Positions 39,501 through 49,107 of a stretch of 52,781 bases of DNA are shown here, in pieces. The stretch lies in contig CALIMV010000187.1 of NCBI GenBank assembly GCA_938045275.1, positions 1-52,781 of the forward strand. Reading direction: 5' to 3'. The position numbers and the translations under genes were made by a program. Position 1 is the stretch's first letter. Each line of letters starts with the position of its first letter. The notes beneath the pieces are model-generated. The model was not told where the DNA came from. It searched no databases and saw only the letters and a program-made list of their open reading frames with translations. The stretch is from an uncultured Granulosicoccaceae bacterium. Lineage in GTDB: Bacteria; Pseudomonadota; Gammaproteobacteria; Granulosicoccales; Granulosicoccaceae.

Positions 39501-41915
39501 TTACTGGCAGTTGGTTTGCAACGGCTTATGAGACTGTGGTAAGCCTGCGGCTGCATTGATAATCATATCTGTCACAACAGGTGTTCGATTGAACATGTGT
39601 CCACCTAGTGCATCTGATATCGCGCATAACAATGCTGCCGAGGCGCAACCCTCAACTGGCTCACCGATTCCTTTTGACCCAAGTGGTGACTGCTCGTCTG
39701 GTAAATCTACTGCCGCCCATTGCAACGCTGCAGGAACATCAAGATAGGTTTTCGGCTTAGCCTGATACAAACCAATGGCATTCGGCCTGCCGTATTCAGG
39801 GTCGTATATATGGCGCTCCGTTGTTGCCAATCCAAAACCCATGATAGCCCCAGAGCGAATCTGGGCTGCAAGACCTTGTGGATGCATAACAACACCGCAA
39901 TCGGCAACGCCCAGATAATCAAGAATCTCGTATTTACCCGTTTCAAGATCGAGATCGATTTCTATAAAACCTGCTGCCAATGCCGGCACAGTTGCGGTTT
40001 TTGGCATATTGTCTTTTGACACGCCGATCAGTCCGCTACCGGCAAGACCCGCAACCGATGCCGCCGTCATCGGGTTAATGTCCTCTGGTGCTTCCATACC
40101 TGAAAATTTGCCGCCTAGGTCGATGGCCTTTTTTGCACAATCAGCAAAGGACATGGATTTTCCAGCATCCGCTGTGGCGACAACCATCTCGTTTTCGAGT
40201 TTGTAGTCATCTGCCGCACCACCGAGTTCCATAGCGGCTATCTCAAGCAATTTGTTTTTAGCATCGGTTGCCGCAGCGAAATTTGTTCTTGACATGGTAA
40301 ACGAGGTATTCGAACCAAACTGGCCGAAGTTCCATGGCAGATTTTTAGTTGTGCCACCACGTTCAATGATGCAGTTCTCCCACGCCATACCGAGAACTTC
40401 TGCAGCCACTCGCGAAGTTGAAGCATAAGAAAACGTTCCCAGATTTCCAACGCCGGTATGGATATGCAATTTGCCATCCGGTGATAGACGCACCAGACCA
40501 TCAAAGCCTGCTGCACCTGCAGAATGATAGGCAGATGCAACACCATAGCCGCGCACTTTCGAGCCGTTTCGCTGGCCTGATGCTTTGGAACGCTCACTCC
40601 AGTTAAATTGCTCTGCACCGTTCGCTAACGCCTCTTTCAGGTATGCACTGGTTACCGGACCCTGCTTTGCACCATACTTAGCGTCTTTGCCGCCTTCTCC
40701 CGGCGCATTGATAGACCGAATAGCCACGCGATCTATCCCAAGTTCACGCGCAGCCTTGTCAAATAGTGGCTCAAGCATGTTGGCTGCCTGGTTCTCCCCA
40801 GGCCCACGCTGCGCACCTTTGGGAACGGTATTGGTTAACACAGGTATTGCTCTGAAGCGCATGCTCTCAGGCTGAAAAACAATTGATATTGCGGCACCGA
40901 CATTGTTGAAATCCCAGAAACCTGTTGTCGTACCCAAATCCTGAACAACAAATACATCCGCCGCTGTCAGCCGCCCCTCTTTGTTGAAACCAAGCTTGCC
41001 CCAGCCTTGAAAGCCAGCACGGGCATACCCGTTGTAGTACTCCTCTGCCCTGGAGACACGTAGCATGGCCGGACGCCCTCCCATCTTTTTGGACATCAAT
41101 GCGGGTAGCACCATTAACGGATAGGCGCTTGCCTTACCACCAAACCCACCACCACAATATTCGGCAACAAACACCAGTTCGGCAGGCGAAATGCCAATCA
41201 TTTTTGCAAGCCCGGGTTGGGCGAAAGCAGTGGATTGAGTTGAGCCCCAGACATGACATTTTCCGTTTTCCCAATACGCTGCCGCAGAACGAGGTTCCAT
41301 TGCATGGTGTGCATTGGATGAATGCACGAAGGTCTCTTCTACTACCACGGCGGCTGCATCAAATGCGGCATCAACATCGCCAAACGCCCACTCGACCGGC
41401 ACCTTGCCTTGTGGTAGACCATCTTCACCTGCGAGTGCAAAGTCCTTTCCGCTCCATTTCACCTCTTGAAACTCCACATCGCGACCAACAACGTTGCCAC
41501 CAGTCAACGCGTTAGGACCGTCGGGCTTTAAACTCTCCAATGGATCAATACAAAACGGCAGAGGCTCCAGTTCAACTTCGATTGCTGCCAATGCATCTGC
41601 TGCAAGCTGTTCATTTTCAGCAGCGATTGCGACTATAGGTTGGCCGACGTAGGCAGGCTCGCTGGAAAGAATTGCCATGCCAGCAGGACCCGGTTGCTTT
41701 ACATCCTCAGGTACCAGTGTTGCGAGTACACCCGGCATTGCTTCTGCTTTGCTTAAATCGATGGATTTGACCTTCGCGTGTGGCATTGGCGAACCGAGAA
41801 CTTTTATGGATGCCATGCCATCGGCCCGAAAATCTCCAGCGTATTTGGCCGAGCCGGTTACCTTTGCGACAAGATCTGGCGGTGTGAAATCTTTACCTAT
41901 TAGTTTGTAAGCCAT
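39501..41915 (-). CDS. Xanthine dehydrogenase/aldehyde oxidoreductase molybdopterin-binding subunit
   Basis: VTGSAKYAGDFRADGMASIKVLGSPMPHAKV; FVAEYCGGGFGGK; C-terminal GSKGIGEP with catalytic Glu; start at internal Met. Confidence 0.94.
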   Translation of the reverse strand: MAYKLIGKDFTPPDLVAKVTGSAKYAGDFRADGMASIKVLGSPMPHAKVKSIDLSKAEAMPGVLATLVPEDVKQPGPAGMAILSSEPAYVGQPIVAIAAENEQLAADALAAIEVELEPLPFCIDPLESLKPDGPNALTGGNVVGRDVEFQEVKWSGKDFALAGEDGLPQGKVPVEWAFGDVDAAFDAAAVVVEETFVHSSNAHHAMEPRSAAAYWENGKCHVWGSTQSTAFAQPGLAKMIGISPAELVFVAEYCGGGFGGKASAYPLMVLPALMSKKMGGRPAMLRVSRAEEYYNGYARAGFQGWGKLGFNKEGRLTAADVFVVQDLGTTTGFWDFNNVGAAISIVFQPESMRFRAIPVLTNTVPKGAQRGPGENQAANMLEPLFDKAARELGIDRVAIRSINAPGEGGKDAKYGAKQGPVTSAYLKEALANGAEQFNWSERSKASGQRNGSKVRGYGVASAYHSAGAAGFDGLVRLSPDGKLHIHTGVGNLGTFSYASTSRVAAEVLGMAWENCIIERGGTTKNLPWNFGQFGSNTSFTMSRTNFAAATDAKNKLLEIAAMELGGAADDYKLENEMVVATADAGKSMSFADCAKKAIDLGGKFSGMEAPEDINPMTAASVAGLAGSGLIGVSKDNMPKTATVPALAAGFIEIDLDLETGKYEILDYLGVADCGVVMHPQGLAAQIRSGAIMGFGLATTERHIYDPEYGRPNAIGLYQAKPKTYLDVPAALQWAAVDLPDEQSPLGSKGIGEPVEGCASAALLCAISDALGGHMFNRTPVVTDMIINAAAGLPQSHKPLQTNCQ

Positions 41916-41917
41916 AG

Positions 41918-42616
41918 TTACACCTTCTCCGATGCTTTCATCACACCCTTGAGGTAATGATCGTAGGCGCCGCAACGGCACAAGTTCCCTGACATGGCCA
42001 TTCTAGCCTCATCAACTGTCGGGTTTGGATTTTCCTTTAAAAAAGACACGGCCGTAACCACCTGGCCTGGTGTACAGAATCCGCACTGCGGACCAAGCTC
42101 ATCGATAAAGGCCTGTTGCACTGGATGCAGCGTACCGTCGCTATCAGCGATGCCTTCAATGGTGGTGATTGATTTATTTTTTATTCGGTGCGTTAACGTG
42201 GAGCACGAATAAATCGATACGCCGTCAGCCATAACAGCACAAGCTCCACACTCAGCGCGATTGCAACCGACTTTGGTCCCGATTAGGTTGAGTCCGTAAC
42301 GCAAGGTATGTGCAAGCGTCTCATTCGGCGCAACATCGACATTTCGTTTACGTCCATTGACATTCAGCGTTATCAACCGTTCAACAGCACGCGCATCGGC
42401 TCGCGCCGGACGGGTTCCGGAGGTAAAAAGAATTGCGGTACTGGATACTGCGATGCCAGAACACACTACGCCTTGCAGGAATCGGCGGCGTGTTAAATTC
42501 AATGGTTTCCAGGGAGGAATATGCTTTGAACCGTCTGGTGTGATCTCCTTGATCGCAGGCTCACCAGTGTAGTCGACTGTGGGGTCGTAAGGCATTAAAT
42601 CTTCATTCATTTGCAA
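41918..42616 (-). CDS. Tat-exported (2Fe-2S)-binding subunit of the xanthine dehydrogenase/aldehyde oxidoreductase family
   Basis: Twin-arginine NLTRRRFLQGVVCSGIAVSS; CNRAECGACAV and CGFCTPG...NLCRCGAY. Confidence 0.94.
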   Translation of the reverse strand: MQMNEDLMPYDPTVDYTGEPAIKEITPDGSKHIPPWKPLNLTRRRFLQGVVCSGIAVSSTAILFTSGTRPARADARAVERLITLNVNGRKRNVDVAPNETLAHTLRYGLNLIGTKVGCNRAECGACAVMADGVSIYSCSTLTHRIKNKSITTIEGIADSDGTLHPVQQAFIDELGPQCGFCTPGQVVTAVSFLKENPNPTVDEARMAMSGNLCRCGAYDHYLKGVMKASEKV

Positions 42617-42685
42617 TGATCCTTTGTTGAATGATATTTTCGTGCGTGATCTATTTTGTTGTGTGTTCTTAAAGTTTGGTAACTT

Positions 42686-42711
42686 GCATTCGCTTGCATC
42701 TAATCGAATGC
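42686..42711. promoter_or_regulatory. Dyad upstream of the molybdenum hydroxylase operon, operator-like
   Basis: gcattcg (42686-42692) and cgaatgc (42705-42711), exact inverted repeat with 12-bp spacer. Confidence 0.35.
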
Positions 42712-42950
42712 GAAATTGCTGTTTTGATTATCTGCCTCATACAAAGAACATTCAACCCATATCCGCCAAAAGCATTGCTGACGCGGTCCCATGAGACATA
42801 TTGGCTCAGAGATCAAGTCCGGTTAGGAATAAAAAAATGAACATAGTCTTGACTTGTGAAACTCAATCAAAGCAAAAATAGAATGATTCAATCTTGGCGC
42901 TAACATCATCTCAAACGCATCCGCTTAGATCATACCAATGGTCTTCGCGA

Positions 42951-43280
42951 ATGAGTACATCGATACTGTTATTGGTTATTGCAGAATCTCTAGTAGCACA
43001 AGAGCCGCGCGATGCTGATGCTGAGCTTCAGAACATACGGGCATTGCCCTACGGGTTTCATGTTCAATGCGAAGACGGAGATTTAAAATTCCGTAAAAAA
43101 GGCAGTGCAACCTTTCTAGTCAGAAACAGCCTCACGTGTTTGCGCACCCGTATGCAAGTTGCTGAAAAGTATCGAAATGAATTTACGCTATGCAGCAACG
43201 ATCCGACTCACGAAAACATTCCTCCAGACAGGAAAGTAGTCAAGTGCGCTAATTTAGCGATTGACGATGTCGAGATTTAG
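42951..43280 (+). CDS. Small secreted hypothetical protein
   Basis: MSTSILLLVIAESLVAQEPRDADAE: signal-peptide-like N-terminus; four downstream Cys. Confidence 0.45.
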   Translation: MSTSILLLVIAESLVAQEPRDADAELQNIRALPYGFHVQCEDGDLKFRKKGSATFLVRNSLTCLRTRMQVAEKYRNEFTLCSNDPTHENIPPDRKVVKCANLAIDDVEI

Positions 43281-43313
43281 TTAGCAAAAGACTTGTAGTT
43301 CAGTCTTCTTCGT

Positions 43314-43649
43314 TTATCTTTCCGGATAGTGCATACGCCACGCACTCTGGGTTCCCGTTGTTAGCAACAGGTTTTTTGACAGCGCCGGTTTATCGCAGGG
43401 CTGCGCACCGAACTCAGCGCCCCATGCTGCTGCTTGTGGTGTGAAATAAAGTCGGTGTACCCGATTCGCGCCCAGATCTTCTTCCCTGGAGAAAACACCA
43501 AACCCATCTTCGGAGGGCATACCAACATTCTCTCTGACATAATCGATGAATCGCCCGGGCCATTTACCAATCTCGTACATTGCACGAAGATCGTATTCAA
43601 ATTTACCACCTTTAAATTCTAAATAGCACCAATCCACAAAGCGCCTCAT
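43314..43649 (-). CDS. Hypothetical protein
   Basis: 111-aa ORF MRRFVDWCYLEFKGGKFEYDLRAMYEIGKWPGRFIDYV...; no family recognised. Confidence 0.45.
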   Translation of the reverse strand: MRRFVDWCYLEFKGGKFEYDLRAMYEIGKWPGRFIDYVRENVGMPSEDGFGVFSREEDLGANRVHRLYFTPQAAAWGAEFGAQPCDKPALSKNLLLTTGTQSAWRMHYPER

Positions 43650-43709
43650 TCAAATAGTAGTAAATAAAAAGATTCTTAGCGGGCCTTGCATTGAAAAAGT
43701 CGTTTGACG

Positions 43710-44213
43710 CTAGTATGACCGACCGTAACTACGAGTTAAATCGCGTAGTTGAGTTAACAATACTTCCTGCCCTTCTGTCACTCGCCACGGCGCCGCCTCG
43801 GATAAACCACCCATAGAAGCCATTAGAGGTATATCTTCCTCACCGTGTTCCACAACCAAAGTCATAGCCCAATGTTTGAATTCTCGTGCCGGTACCATTT
43901 CAGATTCAACTGTTTTAACATTCTTATGCCGGGAGTCATTCTTTATTTTGTCAAACAGAGAAATAATGGCAGTTTCCGGCCCCTCCAGTACCTGTGCAAA
44001 CAAGTTTCTGTATTCGTACAAAACCAATGCACCAGTAATACCCTGACTCACATTGTATTTACGCGCACCAGCTAATATTGAGGCCAGCTCGGCTTCACCG
44101 CCAGAATTTCTTTCCGGCAACAAACTTTTGCTATGATATATCAATCGATAACAGGCTTCGGCGCTCCCATTATCACTCACTGTTTTCTTCACCATTAATA
44201 GCTCCTTTGTCAA
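43710..44213 (-). CDS. BLUF-domain (FAD blue-light sensor) protein
   Basis: YRLIYHSKSL, NVSQGITGALVLYEYRNLFAQVLEG, and later WAMTLVVE match BLUF conserved Tyr/Asn/Gln/Met positions. Confidence 0.9.
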   Translation of the reverse strand: MTKELLMVKKTVSDNGSAEACYRLIYHSKSLLPERNSGGEAELASILAGARKYNVSQGITGALVLYEYRNLFAQVLEGPETAIISLFDKIKNDSRHKNVKTVESEMVPAREFKHWAMTLVVEHGEEDIPLMASMGGLSEAAPWRVTEGQEVLLTQLRDLTRSYGRSY

Positions 44214-44287
44214 TATTCAAAGCAGATAAATTTGCGCGATAACTGACATAGTTGACATATCTATAACAGAAACTTCGCGAAATTCAG

Positions 44288-45331
44288 TTAGGGAACTATT
44301 ACTCCTCGACCAACAAATCGACGGTTTTTAAAATCATCAATAGCCTGATTAATGTTATCCAATGAATATTCGGTGTAGTGCATTTTCACCAAGCCATCGG
44401 CATTGAGTTCCATCAATTCTACTAATTCGATATAGTCGCCAACAAGACTCCCACCTATCTTGATCTCGTTGACGACAAACTCTAATGTCGGTATCTCAAT
44501 AGTGCCACCATAACCAACAACAATAAGCTCACCTCCTTGACGTAAGAGCTTCCAGCAAATGTTTTCCACACCAAGTTCACCGACAAAGTCAATAACGACA
44601 TGGCTACCACCACCGGTGACGTCCTTCACTTGTTCAATTAAATCTGGTCCACCATCCAGCACTATGTCAGCGCCAAGTTCCTTTGCCAATGTTTGCGCGC
44701 CGAGTTCGCGATCAACAGCAATCACCCGGGCTCCACAGAGGTGCTTCAAACATTGAATGGCAATATGACCAAGCCCACCAACCCCTAGCACAGTCACATA
44801 AGCACCTGGATGCACCAATCCAGCGGCGCGCTTGGCGGCTCGGTAAGCTGTGATGCCGGCATCGGCCATTGGCGCCACATCCAGTGGTGTGATATTGGTG
44901 TTTAATTTGATTAAAGAGCTTTCGTTCGTAATAAAGTATTCGGCAAATCCGCCATCCAGACCGAGGCCGGGAAACAGACCTTGCTCACAATACATATCGT
45001 GTCCATAACGGCAGTTCAGGCATATTCCACAACTACGATGAGGATGACAGATGACTGCATCACCCGTTTTTACGGACTTAACATTGCTGCCAACATCCTC
45101 GACCCATCCAGCATTTTCGTGGCCCATGATATACGGCAGGAGGCTCCCTTCGGCATCCATGAGGTCTTTCCAGACGCCTTCAATAATGTGAAGATCTGTG
45201 CGACACAATCCTGCAGCACCCACTTTCACCACGACGTCGTCCGGTGAATTGATCGTTGGTGAGGCTACATCTTCGATCTTCAGTTGAACGTTCATTGCCG
45301 GATCATATTCGTACAATCTTGCGGATTTCAT
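44288..45331 (-). CDS. Zinc-type NAD(P)-dependent alcohol dehydrogenase of the monooxygenase cluster
   Basis: GLCRTDLHIIEGVW, GHENAGWVEDVGSNV, GVGGLGHIAIQCLKHL. Confidence 0.93.
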   Translation of the reverse strand: MKSARLYEYDPAMNVQLKIEDVASPTINSPDDVVVKVGAAGLCRTDLHIIEGVWKDLMDAEGSLLPYIMGHENAGWVEDVGSNVKSVKTGDAVICHPHRSCGICLNCRYGHDMYCEQGLFPGLGLDGGFAEYFITNESSLIKLNTNITPLDVAPMADAGITAYRAAKRAAGLVHPGAYVTVLGVGGLGHIAIQCLKHLCGARVIAVDRELGAQTLAKELGADIVLDGGPDLIEQVKDVTGGGSHVVIDFVGELGVENICWKLLRQGGELIVVGYGGTIEIPTLEFVVNEIKIGGSLVGDYIELVELMELNADGLVKMHYTEYSLDNINQAIDDFKNRRFVGRGVIVP

Positions 45332-45382
45332 TTTGACGTCCTTATTTTTAGATTGGCGATTCAATAAAATCGCAGTTCAAGT

Positions 45383-47020
45383 TCATGATCGACCAAGCAG
45401 TTCCGCTCCGCCGCCCAATGCAGGACCTTCAGTAGGGTCGGCTTCGCCTTCATCGAGATCTGCAATCAGCGTTTCCGTGGTCAAAATCAGGCTTGCAACG
45501 GATGCTGCGTTGACCAGCGCACTTGCGGTCACTCTAACGGGGTCGATAACACCCGTTTCAAACATGTCTCGATATTCACCATCAGATGCGTCATATCCCT
45601 GCCCTGGAGAAGCAGCAGAGACTGCTGCAATCACAGCTTTAGGTTCAGCACCTGCGTTGTACGCTATTCGTTCTATCGGTTTAGTTAAAATCGAACGCAC
45701 CAATTCAACACCTGTACGCACATCGCCGGCATTGGCAAACATGACCTTGTCGAGGCAGCCGCTTATCTGAGCTAACGCCGTGCCGCCCCCAGCGACAACA
45801 CCGTCTTCGGCTGCAGCTTGAACAGCGCAAAGCGAGTCCTCAATTAGCTGGATTTTGCGTTTCTGTTCCACCGGAGTGACACCCCCGACTTTAATGACGG
45901 CTACGCCACCAGACAACTTTGATAAACGTTCGCGTAATTTATCCTGCTCTATATTCGGCGGTGCTACATCAAGTTGTCGCTGTACCTGATCGCGTCTTGC
46001 CTTGATTGCCGCGCTATCACCGTTACCGCGAATAACGCTGGTGAAGGAAGAACTGGCCACTACTCTGTCAGCTCCTCCCAATTGTTTGAGTGAGACGTCT
46101 TCAATTTTACGCCCCAGGTCTCGGGCCACAACTTCTCCACCGGTCAATATAGCCAGATCATCCATCATCGCTGTTCGCCAATGCCCGTATTCTGGAGGAT
46201 GGACAATTAAGTATTTTCCAATGCCGTCGTCATCCATTAAAGAGACAACGACTGTCGGCGCAATCTCCTCAGCAATGATCAACAATGGCCGGCCTTCTTT
46301 CTTAGCGATCTTTCGTACATTCACCAGAACATCAGGGCTGAGAATCTTATGGTCTGTCATTAGGATTAGCGGATTTTCCAACGCCGCCTCCATTTTCTCT
46401 TCATCTGTAACCATGTGGTGCGACAGGTAACCGCGCTCAAAAGACATGCCCTCAACGACATCAAGCGTTGTTTCAACAGTCACAGAAAAGTCAGTGTTTA
46501 TGACTCCCTCACTACCGACACGTTCATAAGCCTCAGCAACCAGAGAACCCAGTTCGGGGTCGGTAGCTGCAACTTTGGCAACTGCCGCTAGGTAGTCCGG
46601 GTTGTCTTTACAGGAACGCGCAGATTTTTCCAAGTTAAGTAATATTTCATCAACAGCGAGAGTAATACCCTTACACAGGTCAACGGGTTTTAAATTGCCG
46701 TCTGTTTTACCCACCCCTTTTTGAATAAGAGCATTGGCAAGCACTATCGCCGTGGTAGTGCCATCTCCGGCAACTTCATTGGTTTGCATGGACACTTCTC
46801 TTACAACCTGCGCGCCCATATTTTCAAACCTGTCGGTTAATTCGATTTCGGCCGCGATTGATACCCCATCCCGGGTTATTACAGGGGTACCAATAGGGCG
46901 ATCGACCATTGCGTTGAGCCCTTTGGGACCGAGCGTCGGTTCGACCGCCGCCGCTAGCTGAGCAACGCCTTTTGCTAGCGCGTGTCTAGCAACATTTCCG
47001 TGAACAAGTAGCTTTGCCAT
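45383..47020 (-). CDS. GroEL-like chaperonin of the monooxygenase cluster (MimG-type)
   Basis: TLGPKGLNAMVDRPIGTPVITRDGVSIAAEI, EVAGDGTTTAIVLANALI, VVAGGGTALAQI; divergent from housekeeping GroEL. Confidence 0.92.
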   Translation of the reverse strand: MAKLLVHGNVARHALAKGVAQLAAAVEPTLGPKGLNAMVDRPIGTPVITRDGVSIAAEIELTDRFENMGAQVVREVSMQTNEVAGDGTTTAIVLANALIQKGVGKTDGNLKPVDLCKGITLAVDEILLNLEKSARSCKDNPDYLAAVAKVAATDPELGSLVAEAYERVGSEGVINTDFSVTVETTLDVVEGMSFERGYLSHHMVTDEEKMEAALENPLILMTDHKILSPDVLVNVRKIAKKEGRPLLIIAEEIAPTVVVSLMDDDGIGKYLIVHPPEYGHWRTAMMDDLAILTGGEVVARDLGRKIEDVSLKQLGGADRVVASSSFTSVIRGNGDSAAIKARRDQVQRQLDVAPPNIEQDKLRERLSKLSGGVAVIKVGGVTPVEQKRKIQLIEDSLCAVQAAAEDGVVAGGGTALAQISGCLDKVMFANAGDVRTGVELVRSILTKPIERIAYNAGAEPKAVIAAVSAASPGQGYDASDGEYRDMFETGVIDPVRVTASALVNAASVASLILTTETLIADLDEGEADPTEGPALGGGAELLGRS

Positions 47021-47088
47021 AACGTCAAACCATCCTTTAATAGTTGCAAATTCAATTGGTCTGTCAATGTTTGGTTATTTCTGTTCTT

Positions 47089-47916
47089 CTATTTGCCTCC
47101 GGTAACAGCGGATGGCGTTGCGACATTTCGAATAAATTTGATAGGCACCGAGTCAGATTTCTCGATGACCAGTTCCTTGTAACGAGCGTCTTTTAGCCCT
47201 CGACAAAGCGCACCATTAAATTCCATATTTATTCGAACTCCCCGGCTATGGGAGAGATAGGCTTGTAAACCGGTCGCAGTTAACCCCTTACCCGTCCAGG
47301 TAACAAAAGCAGAATCAAACTTTGTATTCGCTAGTCCCCGCGACATTAAAATGGATCGGTAGCGTGGTTTCTGTTTCTTGGCCTCTTCATCGTCGAAATC
47401 GATGGAATCGAATGTTTCCATCGTCATTTCAACAATATCCAGATCTGACAGCCCCTGTTTCTTGAGTGCCAAAAGAACAGATTCCTGACGACGGATGAAT
47501 GCCTTCTCCTGAAACTGATTGCGCAACGCAGTTAAATCTTCACCATTACAATACTCTGCAAACACATCACTGAAATCACGATTTCCGTTTACACCGTCAT
47601 TGATTCGATCACCAAAGCAATGATCATTGAGTGTAATTTTCACACCACCAACCCAGTCCAGTTTCTCGATTTCAATTCGCATATCAAATGCCATGAGAAA
47701 GGCAAAGTTAGGAGAACACCAGTAGGTAGGAAGTCGAAATTCAACTTCCACCAACTGTTCATCACACCCCACCTTTACAGCTTCAATGAAACCCATTGTG
47801 GTAACAGGCTCGTCGAGCTCTGGGTCTATCACATTGTCCAAGCGTTCCAGAACTTCTGCTTCCAGTTCAGATCTCTGCAAATCTATTGATCTCATCGAGC
47901 TATCCAGCTTCATCAC
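47089..47916 (-). CDS. DUF59/MIP18-like iron-sulfur assembly-related protein
   Basis: VLERLDNVIDPELDEPVTTMGFIEAVKVGCDEQLVEVEFRLPTYWCSPNF. Confidence 0.82.
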   Translation of the reverse strand: MMKLDSSMRSIDLQRSELEAEVLERLDNVIDPELDEPVTTMGFIEAVKVGCDEQLVEVEFRLPTYWCSPNFAFLMAFDMRIEIEKLDWVGGVKITLNDHCFGDRINDGVNGNRDFSDVFAEYCNGEDLTALRNQFQEKAFIRRQESVLLALKKQGLSDLDIVEMTMETFDSIDFDDEEAKKQKPRYRSILMSRGLANTKFDSAFVTWTGKGLTATGLQAYLSHSRGVRINMEFNGALCRGLKDARYKELVIEKSDSVPIKFIRNVATPSAVTGGK

Positions 47917-47921
47917 GCTGC

Positions 47922-48947
47922 CTACCCTGCAGCAGCCAGCTGTATAGGTGAGTTCTGTAGCTGCTTTAACTTAGCGGTAACGTCGATATCATAAAGTTTT
48001 GCAGCATTAAGCCCGAGAATTTTCTCTTTGTTCTCAGCGGTTAATTGCACGCCACGTTCAGCGGCTATGTCTTCAGGTATTTCGAAATCCCAAAACTTCT
48101 CAACCAACCACTGAGGTGTCCATATTGCGTAATCAGAGCCGAAGAGAATTTTGTCTTCACCAATCCAGAACAACAATTCGGCCATGATTTCTGCAAAATA
48201 GCGCTCTCGTGTAAATATAAAAGGCATTGCAACGGCCAGGCCTGCATAAACATTCGTCTCTTGTGTTGCAATCCAGCAAAATTCATCTAAGCGCGGCAAA
48301 CCACAATGCTCGATAATCCAATTAAGATTTTGAAATTCTGTCGCCGCATGATCCACGTCGCGAACATCAAATGCGTCAAGGCTTAGTGGAATTATTGTCG
48401 GACCCTTATGAACATGTATGTTTTTGATTCCGAGCTTCTCACACAATTCAAAACACTTGTATGCTGCAGGATCATTGAGACGCCACCCTTTACTGTCTCC
48501 GTTCCATTCAGCGGTATACATTTTCACGCCCTGAATATCATATTTATCTTTTAAAAATTGAATATGCTCAAGCGCCTTTTTACCGTCCCGAGGGTCAAAA
48601 GCGCCATTGACTATAAATCGTTCTGGATTGCGGGCAGCCATCTTGGTACTACGCTCAACACTGGAAAAGCCATTTTTGTAAAAATCCGAAAGAACGGTTG
48701 TCTGTATAATCGCAACATCATCAGGACCATCGACAAACAGATCACGGTAAACATCGTCTTCGGAGTATTTTTCGAATTTCGATTTCTCCCACAGCTGTTC
48801 AGGCGGACTCAAATTTGAGTGATAGGCATAAAAACAATCAATGAATTGTTTACCATGAACATTGCTTTGATTTTCCGGACTACCATCCCAAAAATGGGTA
48901 TGTCCGTCGAGTACAAAGATCTCTTTTCCATTTGCAGTTTTGTACAT
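47922..48947 (-). CDS. Amidohydrolase-family protein of the propane monooxygenase-type cluster
   Basis: FVLDGHTHFWDGSPENQSNVHGKQFIDCFYAYHSNL; IHVHKGPT; FGSDYAIWTPQWLVEKFW. Confidence 0.9.
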   Translation of the reverse strand: MYKTANGKEIFVLDGHTHFWDGSPENQSNVHGKQFIDCFYAYHSNLSPPEQLWEKSKFEKYSEDDVYRDLFVDGPDDVAIIQTTVLSDFYKNGFSSVERSTKMAARNPERFIVNGAFDPRDGKKALEHIQFLKDKYDIQGVKMYTAEWNGDSKGWRLNDPAAYKCFELCEKLGIKNIHVHKGPTIIPLSLDAFDVRDVDHAATEFQNLNWIIEHCGLPRLDEFCWIATQETNVYAGLAVAMPFIFTRERYFAEIMAELLFWIGEDKILFGSDYAIWTPQWLVEKFWDFEIPEDIAAERGVQLTAENKEKILGLNAAKLYDIDVTAKLKQLQNSPIQLAAAG

Positions 48948-49063
48948 TTCATCTCCTCGATACTCTTACTTTGTTTAAGGCATCTGTTTGATCAGCTGTA
49001 ATTACGACCCCTTTCGAACTTGTATTTATGACCGATAGTCACGTTAGCGCTGTACGTCGGTCT

Positions 49064-49098
49064 GCGTACAAATCTGATTTATTTTCAAATTTGTACGC
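49064..49098. promoter_or_regulatory. Intercistronic hairpin between coupling-protein and amidohydrolase genes
   Basis: gcgtacaaat (49064-49073) and atttgtacgc (49089-49098), exact 10-bp inverted repeat, 15-nt loop. Confidence 0.75.
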
Positions 49099-49107
49099 AA
49101 CAATCAA

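Noticed and set aside
45383-47020. Housekeeping groEL
   Set aside because: No groES beside it, sequence looks divergent, and it sits inside a prm/mim-type monooxygenase operon; treated as a dedicated chaperonin.
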